Virus record (IMG/VR): IMGVR_UViG_3300044692_000025 | Coordinates: 1-49,561 of that record | Reading direction: 5' to 3' (one strand) | DNA from: a virus | DNA length: 49,561 nucleotides | In this document: positions 1 through 6,831 of the stretch, piece after piece | Layout of the letters: each line of letters begins with the position of its first letter | Position numbering within the stretch: the stretch's first letter is position 1 | The notes under the pieces: model-generated | Seen by the model: the letters and a program-made list of their open reading frames with translations, nothing else | Database searches by the model: none | Told to the model about the DNA's origin: nothing | Position numbers and translations under genes: made by a program

Positions 1-384
1 CCCGGTGGTGGACCAGTGATCCCGGCCGGCGCGGTCGCCCACCAGTACGCCGACCCGCTCACCTCGGGCGGGCACTACGACATCTCAGCCGTGGCCGATC
101 ACTGGCCCGGCGTGGACGAAGGAGGAGACGTGCCACTCACCGACGCGGACGCCATCACCATCTGGGGCTACGAAAACCCCAAGGCCGGCGACACGCACGA
201 CATGCACCAGACCCTGCGGAACGCCGAGTCGTCCTCGGCGGCCGCAGTCGCGACGCTGAAGACGCTCGCGGCGCAGGTCGACGCCCTCACCAGGGCCGTG
301 GCCGCGCTTCAGGCCGGACAGACCCCGACCGGGAGCTACCCGGTCAGCGGGACGATCACCATCGGCCAGCCGGCCGTAGGCTGA
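1..384 (+). CDS. GH25-like lysin, C-terminal part (gene crosses the window ends)
   Basis: This is the 3' half of the gene that starts at 49087; the 124-bp overlap joins them in frame into a 244-residue protein. This part carries the end of a GH25-like barrel, with an HQYADP motif and a YDISAV segment that match the final strand of GH25 muramidases (WQY...D.N pattern). A tail of about 70 residues follows, with a short alpha-helical, probably coiled-coil stretch (TLRNAESSSA to AVAALQAG), and may be a binding or oligomerisation tail. It is followed closely by a holin-like gene with a clear AAGGAG site, which fits a lysis cassette. Cell-wall glycan hydrolysis is inferred from the fold and not proven; some actinophage GH25-like proteins are tail-associated. 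Confidence 0.8.
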   Translation, partial: PGGGPVIPAGAVAHQYADPLTSGGHYDISAVADHWPGVDEGGDVPLTDADAITIWGYENPKAGDTHDMHQTLRNAESSSAAAVATLKTLAAQVDALTRAVAALQAGQTPTGSYPVSGTITIGQPAVG

Positions 385-395
385 AGGAGACCAGC

Positions 396-653
396 ATGAC
401 CACTCCCTCCGGCATCCTCGCCGAGGTCGAGGCGTTCCTGGAGAAGTTCCGCAACCCACAGACTGCGGTCACCGCGCTGGCCGCGCTGGTGTCCGCGTTC
501 GGGTCGATCGGCATCCTGCAGGCCCCGTTGGTCGGGTGGCTACAGGGTGTCCTGTCTGCGGCTCTGGCGCTGCTGTCGGCGATCGCCACGAAGCCGGCGA
601 CGGCGGTCCTGGCACGCCGGGCGGCACGGGCGGTGGCCCGCTCGCGGGACTGA
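396..653 (+). CDS. Holin-like small membrane protein
   Basis: An 85-residue protein with a charged N-terminus (about residues 1-25), one long or two short hydrophobic segments (about 27-65, rich in Ala, Leu, Val and Gly) and a strongly basic C-terminus ending in repeated Arg. This is the common build of actinophage holins. A Shine-Dalgarno AAGGAG lies just upstream of the ATG. It sits directly after the GH25-like lysin, which supports a role in membrane permeabilisation at lysis. Two other small membrane proteins at 47348 and 47562 compete for the holin role, so this could instead be a partner holin or pinholin-type protein. Confidence 0.65.
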   Translation: MTTPSGILAEVEAFLEKFRNPQTAVTALAALVSAFGSIGILQAPLVGWLQGVLSAALALLSAIATKPATAVLARRAARAVARSRD

Positions 654-773
654 CCCGGCCCGGCTACCGCTCACGTGACGGTGGCTGGGTGGAGATCACC
701 ACGACGATCCCGCGGGACCGGCTGAGCCGGCACGGCTGGCCGGTCCGCGACCCCGACCACGAGGAGGGCACCG

Positions 774-2666
774 GTGCTGCTTCCTGACGGCCTGCCCAGT
801 GTCACGCTGACCGGGCGCGTGGTGTCCCCGTTGACCGGGGACGGTGGCACCGGATACGTGCTACTGGAGATGCCCGCCGCAGTGGCCGACTCGGCCGGCA
901 CGGTGCTGGGCAACGCCCAGCCGTACAAGCTGCTGGTCGAGGACGGCGACTACGTCGGGTCCTCGGCGGTGCTGCCCAACGACATGGCCGGTGTCGTGCC
1001 CACCGGGTGGCCGTATCGGATCACGGTCCAACTGGACGTGTGGCAGGCGGTGTTCTACGCACCGATTCCGTCCTCGCCGTCCACGGTCACCCTGGCAGAC
1101 CTGTACGCCCGGTCGGCCACCGCACCGACGCCGGGCGTGGCCTACGTGCCATTGTCGGAGGTCGGCCAGCCGGGTGGCGTGGCCACGCTCGGCGAGGACG
1201 GCATCCTCACCGCGGCGCAGCGGCCCCCGGCCGGCCAGCCGCAGTACGGGGTCGGCGCGGTCGCGCGGGACGAGTCCACGCTCACCGCCTACCCGGACAG
1301 CGGGGCGATCACGCTCACCGCGGGCGTGTACGAGGACTACCTGTTCACCTGCGACTCATTGATCCTACCGGTCAGCGGGATCACGGTGCGTCGGTGCAAG
1401 GTGGTCGCGTCCGGGAACTTCGGCGTGCGCATGGACGCCAACACCGGCGAGGAAACCGGCCGACTGCTGGAGGACTGCGAGATCATCTCGGCTGGCGGCC
1501 CCGCTATCTCTGGCGCCGGGTTCACCGCCCGCCGGGTGCTCGTGCACGACAGCTCGGACGATTTCGCCCGGATCGGCCGCTCCCATGCCGAGCCCACGGT
1601 CATCGAGGACTGCGCGGTCCGGGATTGTCGGCCGGCCGCAGGCGCGCACGCCGACGGCGTGCAGGTACTCACCCAGCCCGCCGCGGACGTCATCATCCGC
1701 CGCTGCGACATCGCCATGCTCACCGCGCCCGGCTACACCAGACCCGTCGATGCCGGCTATACCGGGGCCATCTTCATCGCCTATGACGTGCCGGTGGACA
1801 GTGGCGACCCGGAACCGACCCGGGCCGGACGTGTCTGGGTGGACAGTTGCCGATTGCAGGCCGAGGACAACTATGTCGTCGTGGTCGACGAGCAGGGCGT
1901 CGATGTCAGCCGATGCGCGATCGGCACGGGCACGACTGCGGTGGAGTCCATCAACAACGGCGTCACCGTGACCGGCACGGCTAACACCGACCTAGCCGGC
2001 CAGCCGCTGACCACTGACATCCACGGCGATCCCCGTGACGTCTTCCTCCGGGTCGGCGACCCGCGCCAGTCCGGTAGCGGCGGCGGCTCGACCACACTCG
2101 CCGCATTGACCGACGTGAACGTGGCGAGTGTGGCCGACGGGCAGCTCCTGGAGTACGACGCGGGCACGTCGACGTGGATTCCTGGCACACCGGCCGGCGG
2201 TGGCGGTTCTGGGCTGGTGGTGCGCTCGGCCTACATCACGTCCGGCACGGTGAACCTGCCGAACACGTCCGGCGCGTGGCAGGTCGTACAACAGGTCGGC
2301 GGCGCGCCGTTCGAGATCGACATCCCGGCCGCCGTCGGTGACTGGGTCGAGCTGGACGTGAACGGGATGCGCACCGGTGCGAACGCGGTCGACGTGGCCG
2401 TGTTGGTCGGTACCAGCCCGGCCCGGTATCTGGCCACGGGAACGAGCACGCCGGCCGGCGACGGCGACTCGGGTTGGTACGACTCCGGGGGCGGACCGTT
2501 CGCTCTGCACGGTGGCGCCCGCGGCTTCACCGTCACCTCTGGCGACCTGGACGCCGGATCGGTCCGGTTCTGCCTTGTCACGAAGGGAACTGGCACGGGC
2601 ACCGTGCTGGCCGGCCCGGATGACACCTACTACTGGTGCGCCAAGAACTTCGGGGCGCACTCCTAG
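774..2666 (+). CDS. Beta-helix tail protein / possible receptor-binding or depolymerase protein
   Basis: A 630-residue protein with a GTG start and GAGGAG at 761-766. Residues 1 to about 115 look like an N-terminal beta domain for virion attachment. About 200-430 show regularly spaced short strands with Cys/Asp-containing turns (RRCKVVASG, EDCEIISAG, EDCAVRDC, RRCDIAML, DSCRLQA, SRCAIGTG), the pattern of right-handed parallel beta-helix proteins such as pectate-lyase-like tail spikes. A Gly/Ser-rich linker (GSGGGSTT) and a C-terminal beta domain follow. Host surface glycan binding or cleavage is inferred from this fold; no catalytic residues can be assigned by eye. It is the last rightward gene before a strong terminator, so it sits after the lysis genes instead of within the tail block. 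Confidence 0.7.
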   Translation: MLLPDGLPSVTLTGRVVSPLTGDGGTGYVLLEMPAAVADSAGTVLGNAQPYKLLVEDGDYVGSSAVLPNDMAGVVPTGWPYRITVQLDVWQAVFYAPIPSSPSTVTLADLYARSATAPTPGVAYVPLSEVGQPGGVATLGEDGILTAAQRPPAGQPQYGVGAVARDESTLTAYPDSGAITLTAGVYEDYLFTCDSLILPVSGITVRRCKVVASGNFGVRMDANTGEETGRLLEDCEIISAGGPAISGAGFTARRVLVHDSSDDFARIGRSHAEPTVIEDCAVRDCRPAAGAHADGVQVLTQPAADVIIRRCDIAMLTAPGYTRPVDAGYTGAIFIAYDVPVDSGDPEPTRAGRVWVDSCRLQAEDNYVVVVDEQGVDVSRCAIGTGTTAVESINNGVTVTGTANTDLAGQPLTTDIHGDPRDVFLRVGDPRQSGSGGGSTTLAALTDVNVASVADGQLLEYDAGTSTWIPGTPAGGGGSGLVVRSAYITSGTVNLPNTSGAWQVVQQVGGAPFEIDIPAAVGDWVELDVNGMRTGANAVDVAVLVGTSPARYLATGTSTPAGDGDSGWYDSGGGPFALHGGARGFTVTSGDLDAGSVRFCLVTKGTGTGTVLAGPDDTYYWCAKNFGAHS

Positions 2667-2694
2667 TCGGCCTGCTGACCCCAGCAGCGGGCCG

Positions 2695-2745
2695 ATGGCC
2701 CCCGCGCTCCCTCTTCGGAGGTTGAGCGCGGGGGCCATTTTCGTG
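2695..2745 (+). terminator. Strong intrinsic terminator of the late operon
   Basis: A perfect 15-bp stem (2695-2709 with 2724-2738) encloses a second small hairpin, CCTC-TTCG-GAGG, so the whole element folds as a stacked stem capped by a stable UUCG-type tetraloop. ATTTTCG follows. It lies 28 bp after the stop of the beta-helix tail protein, at the end of all rightward structural genes, so it most likely ends the late transcript before the accessory block. Confidence 0.9.
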
Positions 2746-2816
2746 TTGCCTCATTACGCGCACCGGAACCGGGGACCGTCGACCCAGGGCAGGATGCCCT
2801 CGGCGCGCGTAGTCGG

Positions 2817-2864
2817 CCCCGTGCGACCCCACTTCCCAGTCACCCTACCTGAGGTCGCACGGGG
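2817..2864 (-). terminator. Inverted repeat, possible terminator of the leftward small-gene operon
   Basis: A perfect 12-bp inverted repeat (2817-2828 with 2853-2864, arm CCCCGTGCGACC) with a 24-nt loop lies directly after the stop of the last leftward small gene (stop at 2867). There is no U-tract, so it is either a factor-dependent terminator, a 3'-end stabiliser or a protein-binding site. No gene is seen between 2745 and 2817. Confidence 0.5.
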
Positions 2865-2866
2865 GA

Positions 2867-3004
2867 TCAGGGGGACAAGTCGGCACGGCGGGCGTACCGC
2901 GAACACAACGACGTCGCGTCGCCCTCACTGTCGACCCGCCAGGCGTGCTGCATGTGGTCCTGCGAATCCACCGACCACATCAGACCGTCATCCGGGCGGC
3001 TCAT
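2867..3004 (-). CDS. Small hypothetical protein (45 aa), last of a four-gene leftward operon
   Basis: A 45-residue ORF whose ATG overlaps the stop of the upstream gene (ATGA at 3001-3004). The protein has acidic and aromatic residues (LMWSVDSQDHMQHAWRVD) and a single Cys (SLCSRY). I recognise no domain; short AW-and-single-Cys proteins of this kind occur beside XRE/DUF397 loci in actinomycetes, but this is an impression from general knowledge and not a match. The coupling to its neighbour and the hairpin immediately downstream support it as a real gene. Confidence 0.55.
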   Translation of the reverse strand: MSRPDDGLMWSVDSQDHMQHAWRVDSEGDATSLCSRYARRADLSP

Positions 3005-3189
3005 GGCTGTCTCGCCTCAGGGACCGTGGACCGACCAGACACGGGAGGCGTCAGAGATGACGTGTCCGGCCGGTCCACGGAGTCATCGGGGGACAGGTCG
3101 GCGCACCGACAGTCCACGGCGCGGCACTGCCCGGACAACCACAGGACACACCTGGACCGTGCCGCTGCTGGACCGGTGAGCGCGCTCAC
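3001..3189 (-). CDS. Small cysteine-containing hypothetical protein (62 aa)
   Basis: GTG start whose first bases overlap the stop of the gene upstream (GTGA, 3186-3189), and whose own stop overlaps the ATG of the next gene. The protein has four Cys (RCVLW, GQCRAVDCRC) in its N-terminal half, a possible metal-binding cluster, and a Pro/Ser-rich low-complexity tail. No domain recognised. Overlaps on both sides argue for translation as part of one operon. Confidence 0.5.
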   Translation of the reverse strand: MSALTGPAAARSRCVLWLSGQCRAVDCRCADLSPDDSVDRPDTSSLTPPVSGRSTVPEARQP

Positions 3190-3380
3190 GATGTCCGCAC
3201 CCCCACAACCGAGGACGCCGCGACCAACAGGACCGCCTGCAACCTGCGCGCCTCACCTACGGCGATCGACGCCGACTCACCCGCCGGGAACCCGACCACG
3301 GTCAAGTGGCCCTGGTTCAGCACGGTCAGGGATCTGTTGCGGCCGACAGCGTCGGCACAGCGCACGGTCTGCCGATTCAC
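3186..3380 (-). CDS. Small hypothetical protein (64 aa)
   Basis: The GTG at 3380 is preferred over longer starts because GGAGGG lies just upstream at proper spacing; upstream codons are low-complexity Gly/Pro/His. The core (SLTVLNQGHLTVVGFPAGESA followed by ARRLQAVLLVAA) looks like two or three beta strands and a helix. It resembles, by pattern only, short proteins found next to XRE/DUF5753 genes in actinomycetes. The gene upstream (3475-3678) has a partly similar design: strands with a ligand-like GVSFTG turn, then a helix (NLRAKLAALL). The two may be distant paralogues. Confidence 0.6.
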   Translation of the reverse strand: MNRQTVRCADAVGRNRSLTVLNQGHLTVVGFPAGESASIAVGEARRLQAVLLVAASSVVGVRTS

Positions 3381-3474
3381 GGGGCCCTCCGGGGGAGTGT
3401 GGTGGTGGCCGGTGGGATGCGGCGCCCCGCCCGCGTGGGGGAGTCGAGGAGATGGGGCGCCGCGGCCTTGGGGG

Positions 3475-3678
3475 TCAGTCGCTGTCGATCCGGGAACCAT
3501 CGGAGACGTTCAACAGCGCGGCCAGCTTCGCCCGGAGATTCGCGACATCCATCAGCGATCCCGTGAAGGAGACGCCGCTGGGCTGGTGGGTGATGCGGAT
3601 CAGAGGCTTGCCGTCCTTGGACTTCTCGGTGGCGGCGGTGATCTCCTCACCGCTCATCGGTACCGTGTACTCGGCCAT
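3475..3678 (-). CDS. Small hypothetical protein (67 aa), first gene of the leftward operon
   Basis: ATG with an AGGAGG site 5-6 bases upstream, so the start is secure. Predicted beta strands (PLIRITHQPSGVSFTG) and one helix (MDVANLRAKLAALLNV). No domain recognised. It is transcribed divergently from the XRE-DUF5753 regulator at 3800, and the shared intergenic region carries paired CTACGTAG palindromes, so that regulator probably controls it. Confidence 0.7.
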   Translation of the reverse strand: MAEYTVPMSGEEITAATEKSKDGKPLIRITHQPSGVSFTGSLMDVANLRAKLAALLNVSDGSRIDSD

Positions 3679-3706
3679 CGACGCCTCCTGGGCGATCCGT
3701 AGAGCC

Positions 3707-3737
3707 TGCTACGTAGGAGCATGACTACTACGTAGCA
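3707..3737. promoter_or_regulatory. Operator: 10-bp inverted repeat of two CTACGTAG palindromes
   Basis: TGCTACGTAG (3707-3716) and CTACGTAGCA (3728-3737) are perfect inverted copies separated by 11 bp. Each contains the 8-bp palindrome CTACGTAG, centred 19 bp apart, close to two helical turns. It sits between the divergent starts at 3678 (-) and 3800 (+), 29 bp from the first and 62 bp from the second. This is the expected layout for a dimer- or tetramer-binding operator, most simply for the XRE-DUF5753 protein encoded next door. Confidence 0.65.
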
Positions 3738-3787
3738 CGGTGGCAATGCCCCATCCGGGGGATAACGAAGCCGGTCGACACGTCCCG

Positions 3788-3799
3788 TACGCTTGCTAC
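3788..3799 (+). promoter_or_regulatory. Possible -10 element of a leaderless transcript
   Basis: TACGCT at 3788-3793 fits the actinobacterial TANNNT -10 pattern and is 6 bases before the ATG at 3800, where no Shine-Dalgarno is seen. This suggests that the regulator mRNA starts at its own start codon. No convincing -35 is visible. Confidence 0.35.
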
Positions 3800-4651
3800 A
3801 TGTCGGTGAACACCAGTGGCGCCGGTAGCGCGGAGATGCGGGAACTGGGCGCTGGCCTGCGCAAGCTCCGCGAAGTGCGCTCCATGACCACGCGCGTGCT
3901 CGGCGAGCAGATCGGCATGTCCACAGCGAACATCTCCCATTGGGAGAACGGCGCACGCCTGATCAGCGCCGAACGTCTCGACCTCATGCTCGACGCCTTG
4001 CAACCCGACGACGCCGAACGCGAGCGACTGGTCAGCCTTCACCGCAAGGCAACCGGACCTGGTGAACTGGTCGCCGGCCAGACGACCATCGGCCAGCAAC
4101 TGGTGCAACTGATCGAATACGAGCAGGTCGCCACCCGGCTGACCGATGTCGCGCCGCTCATGATCCCCGGCCTGCTCCAGACCGAACGCTACGCGCGGGC
4201 CACCTTCGAGGGACTGACCGCCATCCCCACTCGCGTTGCACTCCGGTTAGGACGCCAGAAGATCCTCACGCGACCGCACGAGCCCGCCGAACTAGTCGCG
4301 TACATCGACAGCGAAGCCCTCACACGCCCGATTGCCGACGGTGACGTGATGGTCGACCAGTGGCGGCACCTGCTGGAGATGTCACAGCGGCCCAACGTCA
4401 CGATCCGGCTGGTGTCCAGCACGCTGCGCGGCTACAACCCGATGTTGGCCGGCCCGTTCCTGATACTGGAGTTCCCCAGCGCCAGCCCGGTCGTACACCT
4501 GGAGCATCACCGCACCGCAGCGTTCCTGTGGGAGGAGGAGGACGTCCGCGGCTTCGCCGCCGCGGTCGACAAGATAGATCAAATGGCGATGACCCCGGCC
4601 CAGACTGCCGAGGTCATCGCGGAGATCGTCAACGGAACGGAGTCGACATGA
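3800..4651 (+). CDS. XRE-family regulator with DUF5753 domain
   Basis: 283 residues from ATG 3800; a longer in-frame start at 3740 is unlikely because its codons lie across the operator edge and family members start near here. Residues about 15-70 form an XRE helix-turn-helix (LGEQIGMSTANISHWENG). The remaining ~200 residues match the DUF5753 domain (MIPGLLQTERYARA, RLGRQKIL, TIRLVSS, GPFLILEFPSASPVVHLEH). The family is widespread in actinomycete chromosomes, commonly just upstream of DUF397 genes as here, and is tied to developmental control and to a proposed toxin-antitoxin-like role. Its stop overlaps the DUF397 start (ATGA). Presence in a phage suggests cargo acquired from a host. Confidence 0.92.
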   Translation: MSVNTSGAGSAEMRELGAGLRKLREVRSMTTRVLGEQIGMSTANISHWENGARLISAERLDLMLDALQPDDAERERLVSLHRKATGPGELVAGQTTIGQQLVQLIEYEQVATRLTDVAPLMIPGLLQTERYARATFEGLTAIPTRVALRLGRQKILTRPHEPAELVAYIDSEALTRPIADGDVMVDQWRHLLEMSQRPNVTIRLVSSTLRGYNPMLAGPFLILEFPSASPVVHLEHHRTAAFLWEEEDVRGFAAAVDKIDQMAMTPAQTAEVIAEIVNGTEST

Positions 4652-4821
4652 CGACCATAGACCCCACCTGGCGCAAGAGCACCAGGTCCGCGCAGGAAAC
4701 GAACTGCGTCGAGGTCAGGAACGACCTCGGCGCCGTGCAGGACACGAAGCACCGCGGCCCGCATCTGACCGTGGATGTGGCCGCGCTGATCGCCGCGATC
4801 CGGAGCGGCCGGATGCGCTGA
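4648..4821 (+). CDS. DUF397 domain small protein
   Basis: 57 residues with the DUF397 hallmarks: WRKSTRS near the N-terminus, the NCVEV core, a VQDTK strand and a C-terminal helix (VAALIAAIRSG). The ATG overlaps the stop of the XRE-DUF5753 gene, giving the standard regulator/DUF397 pair. DUF397 proteins are thought to bind and modulate the adjacent XRE-DUF5753 regulator. The gene ends 18 bp before a perfect palindromic terminator. Confidence 0.92.
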   Translation: MTTIDPTWRKSTRSAQETNCVEVRNDLGAVQDTKHRGPHLTVDVAALIAAIRSGRMR

Positions 4822-4839
4822 GCCCTCGCCGGCACGACA

Positions 4840-4865
4840 GAGCCCCGGGCATATGCCCGGGGCTC
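4840..4865. terminator. Bidirectional palindromic terminator
   Basis: A perfect 26-bp palindrome with the core CCCCGGGCATATGCCCGGGG lies between two convergent genes (DUF397, + strand, ending 4821, and the MmpS-like protein, - strand, ending 4884). No U-tract; by position it should terminate or block read-through in both directions. Confidence 0.75.
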
Positions 4866-4883
4866 ACGTGTGCATAGCGGGGG

Positions 4884-5603
4884 TCAGCCGTTGGAGCAGT
4901 CGACGATCGCGTACGTCCCGGTCGAGGTGTTCTGCTTCACGACCTGCCCGTTGATGGAGATGGAGCACGAGATCTTCCCACTGCCCGCGTTCTGCGCCGA
5001 GATCGAGAGGAAGCCCTCGCCGCCGGCCGGCACGGTGAACTGCTTCTTCCACGGTAGCCGGGTGGTGTCGGTGACCTGTGATATGTCCCCAGAGTCGTTC
5101 ATGAACGTGATCGTCCCGGCCCTGCGCCCGGTGACCGTATAGACGACGGTGTCCTCGCCCAGCGTGATCCCGCTGTCGCTGCCGCCTGTGTTCTGCGGCT
5201 GGTCGGACACCACCAGGTCAATGTGGTCGTTCTGTGGCACTGTGGCGCCGGCATTCGGGACGTCGATGACGACGCAGTTCGTATCCGATGCCGAGCAGGG
5301 CGTGTCGCCGCTGTACTCAGTGTTCGCGTCGATGACCGGATAGGCCAGCCCGACCTGGGTGAGTTCGGCGGTGGCGCTGCCCAGCGTCTGCCCGACCAGA
5401 TCGGTGGGGACCTGCACGCCGCTGGGAGTGATGGCTGGCGCCGGCGTGCTCGGCGCTGGCGGCTGTGCCGAGTTCTTCGGTGACCCGGTGGTGCCACCGA
5501 TGATGGCGGCGACGATGGCGATGACCGCGGCTGCGCCGGCGAACCAGGGCCAGCGCTTGCGGCGGCGTGGAGCGTCCTGGACGGCGGGTTGCGGGTACGT
5601 CAT
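4884..5603 (-). CDS. PASTA / MmpS-like membrane-anchored extracytoplasmic protein
   Basis: 239 residues from ATG 5603 (GAGG upstream); an alternative ATG at 5684 would add 27 residues. A basic cytoplasmic N-terminus (RRRKRWPW) precedes one transmembrane helix (about 20-37) and a Pro/Ala-rich linker. Residues about 64-134 form one PASTA-like repeat (VPTDLVGQTLGSATAELTQVG ... NDHIDLVVS) with two Cys, and about 147-239 match the MmpS/beta-sandwich type (VYTVTG, GDISQVTDT, LPWKKQF, ISAQN, SCSISING). PASTA repeats bind peptidoglycan or lipid II. In a prophage this would be displayed on the cell surface, so a lysogenic-conversion or phage-exclusion role is plausible but inferred. It is the last gene of the leftward operon from 7106. 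Confidence 0.8.
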   Translation of the reverse strand: MTYPQPAVQDAPRRRKRWPWFAGAAAVIAIVAAIIGGTTGSPKNSAQPPAPSTPAPAITPSGVQVPTDLVGQTLGSATAELTQVGLAYPVIDANTEYSGDTPCSASDTNCVVIDVPNAGATVPQNDHIDLVVSDQPQNTGGSDSGITLGEDTVVYTVTGRRAGTITFMNDSGDISQVTDTTRLPWKKQFTVPAGGEGFLSISAQNAGSGKISCSISINGQVVKQNTSTGTYAIVDCSNG

Positions 5604-5667
5604 GGTGACCTCGTGGGCGGAGTGGCGGGTTCGGTCGGTTCGAGTATCGGCGGCCCCTCGTCCCGGG

Positions 5668-5772
5668 TTACCACTGTCCATCATCTGTCTCCTTTCCGAC
5701 GAGGCCGAGCATCACGCCGAGCACGGTCAGCCCGTCGCAGAGGCGCTCCCACGCGGCGGACAAGCGGGTCAC
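5668..5772 (-). CDS. Small amphipathic or hydrophobic peptide (34 aa)
   Basis: The GTG at 5772 overlaps the stop of the gene upstream (GTGA). The peptide has a helix with a hydrophobic face (WERLCDGLTVLGVMLGLVG) and an acidic end. No family recognised. It is supported mainly by stop-start coupling and its place in the leftward operon, so it could be a membrane-associated small protein or not a gene at all. Confidence 0.4.
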   Translation of the reverse strand: MTRLSAAWERLCDGLTVLGVMLGLVGKETDDGQW

Positions 5773-6095
5773 GACAAACCTGCCGTGACCAGTGCGGCGG
5801 CACCCAGCCACGCCCAGTGCCATGCCTGATCCAGGGCGTACGCGCCAGAGGCGAGTGGCGGTGTCCCGGACCGCCAGAACCCGCCCAACCCGAGGGCGTC
5901 GGCCAGTCGGGCGAGTGGGAGGCGCCGGTCCGCGACGTAGTGCGACACCGCCGACACGCCCAGGCCAAGGGTGAGGCCGAGGGTCGTGAGGTGTAGGTGC
6001 ACCACCACTGCGACCGCCACGACCGCCGCGAACTGGGTGAGCGTGTAGGTCGCGACGTGCGCAGCGCACGCGAGCCGACCGGGCCAGCCGTCCAC
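5769..6095 (-). pseudogene. 5'-truncated DUF3307-like membrane protein
   Basis: The 108 residues from GTG 6095 begin abruptly at GWPGRLACAAHVATYTLTQ, a segment that in DUF3307-like actinobacterial and actinophage proteins lies after an N-terminal HxxADYW-type stretch, which is missing here. Two or three transmembrane helices follow (VAVAVVVHLHL ..., ALDQAWHWAWLGAAALVTAG) with conserved SHYVADRR and LDQAWH motifs. No Shine-Dalgarno precedes the GTG, and the reading frame opens inside the GH76-like gene. I read this as the 3' remnant of a gene fused out of frame to a GH76 5' remnant. A functional shortened protein translated by re-initiation cannot be excluded. Confidence 0.6.
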
Positions 6096-6556
6096 CCGCT
6101 GGCGAGGTAGTCGTCGAGGTCTTCGGCGGTGGCCAGCATCGCCTTGTCCCCGGTCTGCTGGTAGGCGTCCAGCCAGAGCAGGGCCCACCAGCCGGAGTCG
6201 TCGTAGTTGTTGGTCCGGTAGCCCTGGATGTGCAGGACCTTCGCGTCCAGGTTGGTCTCGTAGGAGTGGATCAGGTCGCCGTCGTAGGCGTGCGAGCCGA
6301 GAGCCTGCTCGGCGCGGACGACGACATCGAGTGCGGCGGCGGACTGCCACCACGCGGCGGTCGGGTCCGTGGCGAACCGGCCGTCGACGGGGTTGTAGTC
6401 GGCCATCAGCCCGGCCAACGCGGACTCGGTGGCGGTGCGGGCATCGAAACGCGTCGGCCCGGCGTCGGAATGCGACGGCCACGCAGCGGCCACGGTGAGG
6501 ATGGCGGCCGCCGTGGCGAGGACGGCGGCGACGACGAGACGGAGAGGGCGGGTCAC
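6096..6556 (-). pseudogene. 3'-truncated GH76-family glycoside hydrolase
   Basis: GTG 6556 overlaps the preceding stop (GTGA). The protein begins with a signal peptide (VVAAVLATAAAILTVAAAWP) and then a recognisable GH76 half (LMADYNPVDGRF, WWQSAAALDVVVRAEQALG, NNYDDSGWWALLWLDAYQQTGD, DDYLASGW). GH76 enzymes are alpha-1,6-mannanases or transglycosidases of about 350 residues. Here family similarity stops at residue ~154 and the frame continues to 5681 as Arg/Ser/Pro-rich out-of-frame translation. The catalytic Asp pair of GH76 and the second half of the barrel are therefore absent. Probably inactive; a host-derived mannan-processing gene caught in a deletion. Confidence 0.65.
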
Positions 6557-6831
6557 CGGGCACCGTCCTTCGCGCCCTCGGAGACGAGCCGGTAACCCGT
6601 CGACGTCGGCCGCATCCGGGACACCTGGATGGACACGTGCCGATCTGGCGTCGGACGGCCGCCGAACTTATCCGTGAGCACTGTGCACAGCGCCACCGGA
6701 ACCTTGTCGTGGAAACCACCGCCGACGGAGCGCCACTCGTACGCGATCTTGTCCACGCGCACTGTCCGCTTCCCGGCGCGCTTGTCGTTGTCGGCCCAGA
6801 TCTGGCCGACCTTCACGGTGGGCTGGTCCAT
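6553..6831 (-). CDS. Hypothetical protein (92 aa)
   Basis: ATG 6831 overlaps the stop of the upstream membrane protein (ATGA), and its stop overlaps the next GTG. The N-terminus (VKVGQIWADNDKR) and a following beta-rich stretch (RTVRVDKI, VALCTVLTDKFG, HVSIQVSRMRPT) suggest a small beta-barrel, similar in pattern to short actinophage proteins that start GQVW.D.D.R. Function unknown. Middle of a leftward operon. Confidence 0.65.
   Translation of the reverse strand: MDQPTVKVGQIWADNDKRAGKRTVRVDKIAYEWRSVGGGFHDKVPVALCTVLTDKFGGRPTPDRHVSIQVSRMRPTSTGYRLVSEGAKDGAR

Noticed and set aside
689-787. GTG-started 32-aa ORF before the beta-helix tail gene
   Set aside because: No Shine-Dalgarno for GTG 689, and the ORF mainly spans the leader and SD of the gene at 774. 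It may be remnant coding sequence, but support is too thin.
2945-3724. Long rightward ORF over the leftward small genes
   Set aside because: Low-complexity Arg/Pro/Ser-rich translation, no SD, and it lies antisense to four coupled small genes with good starts.
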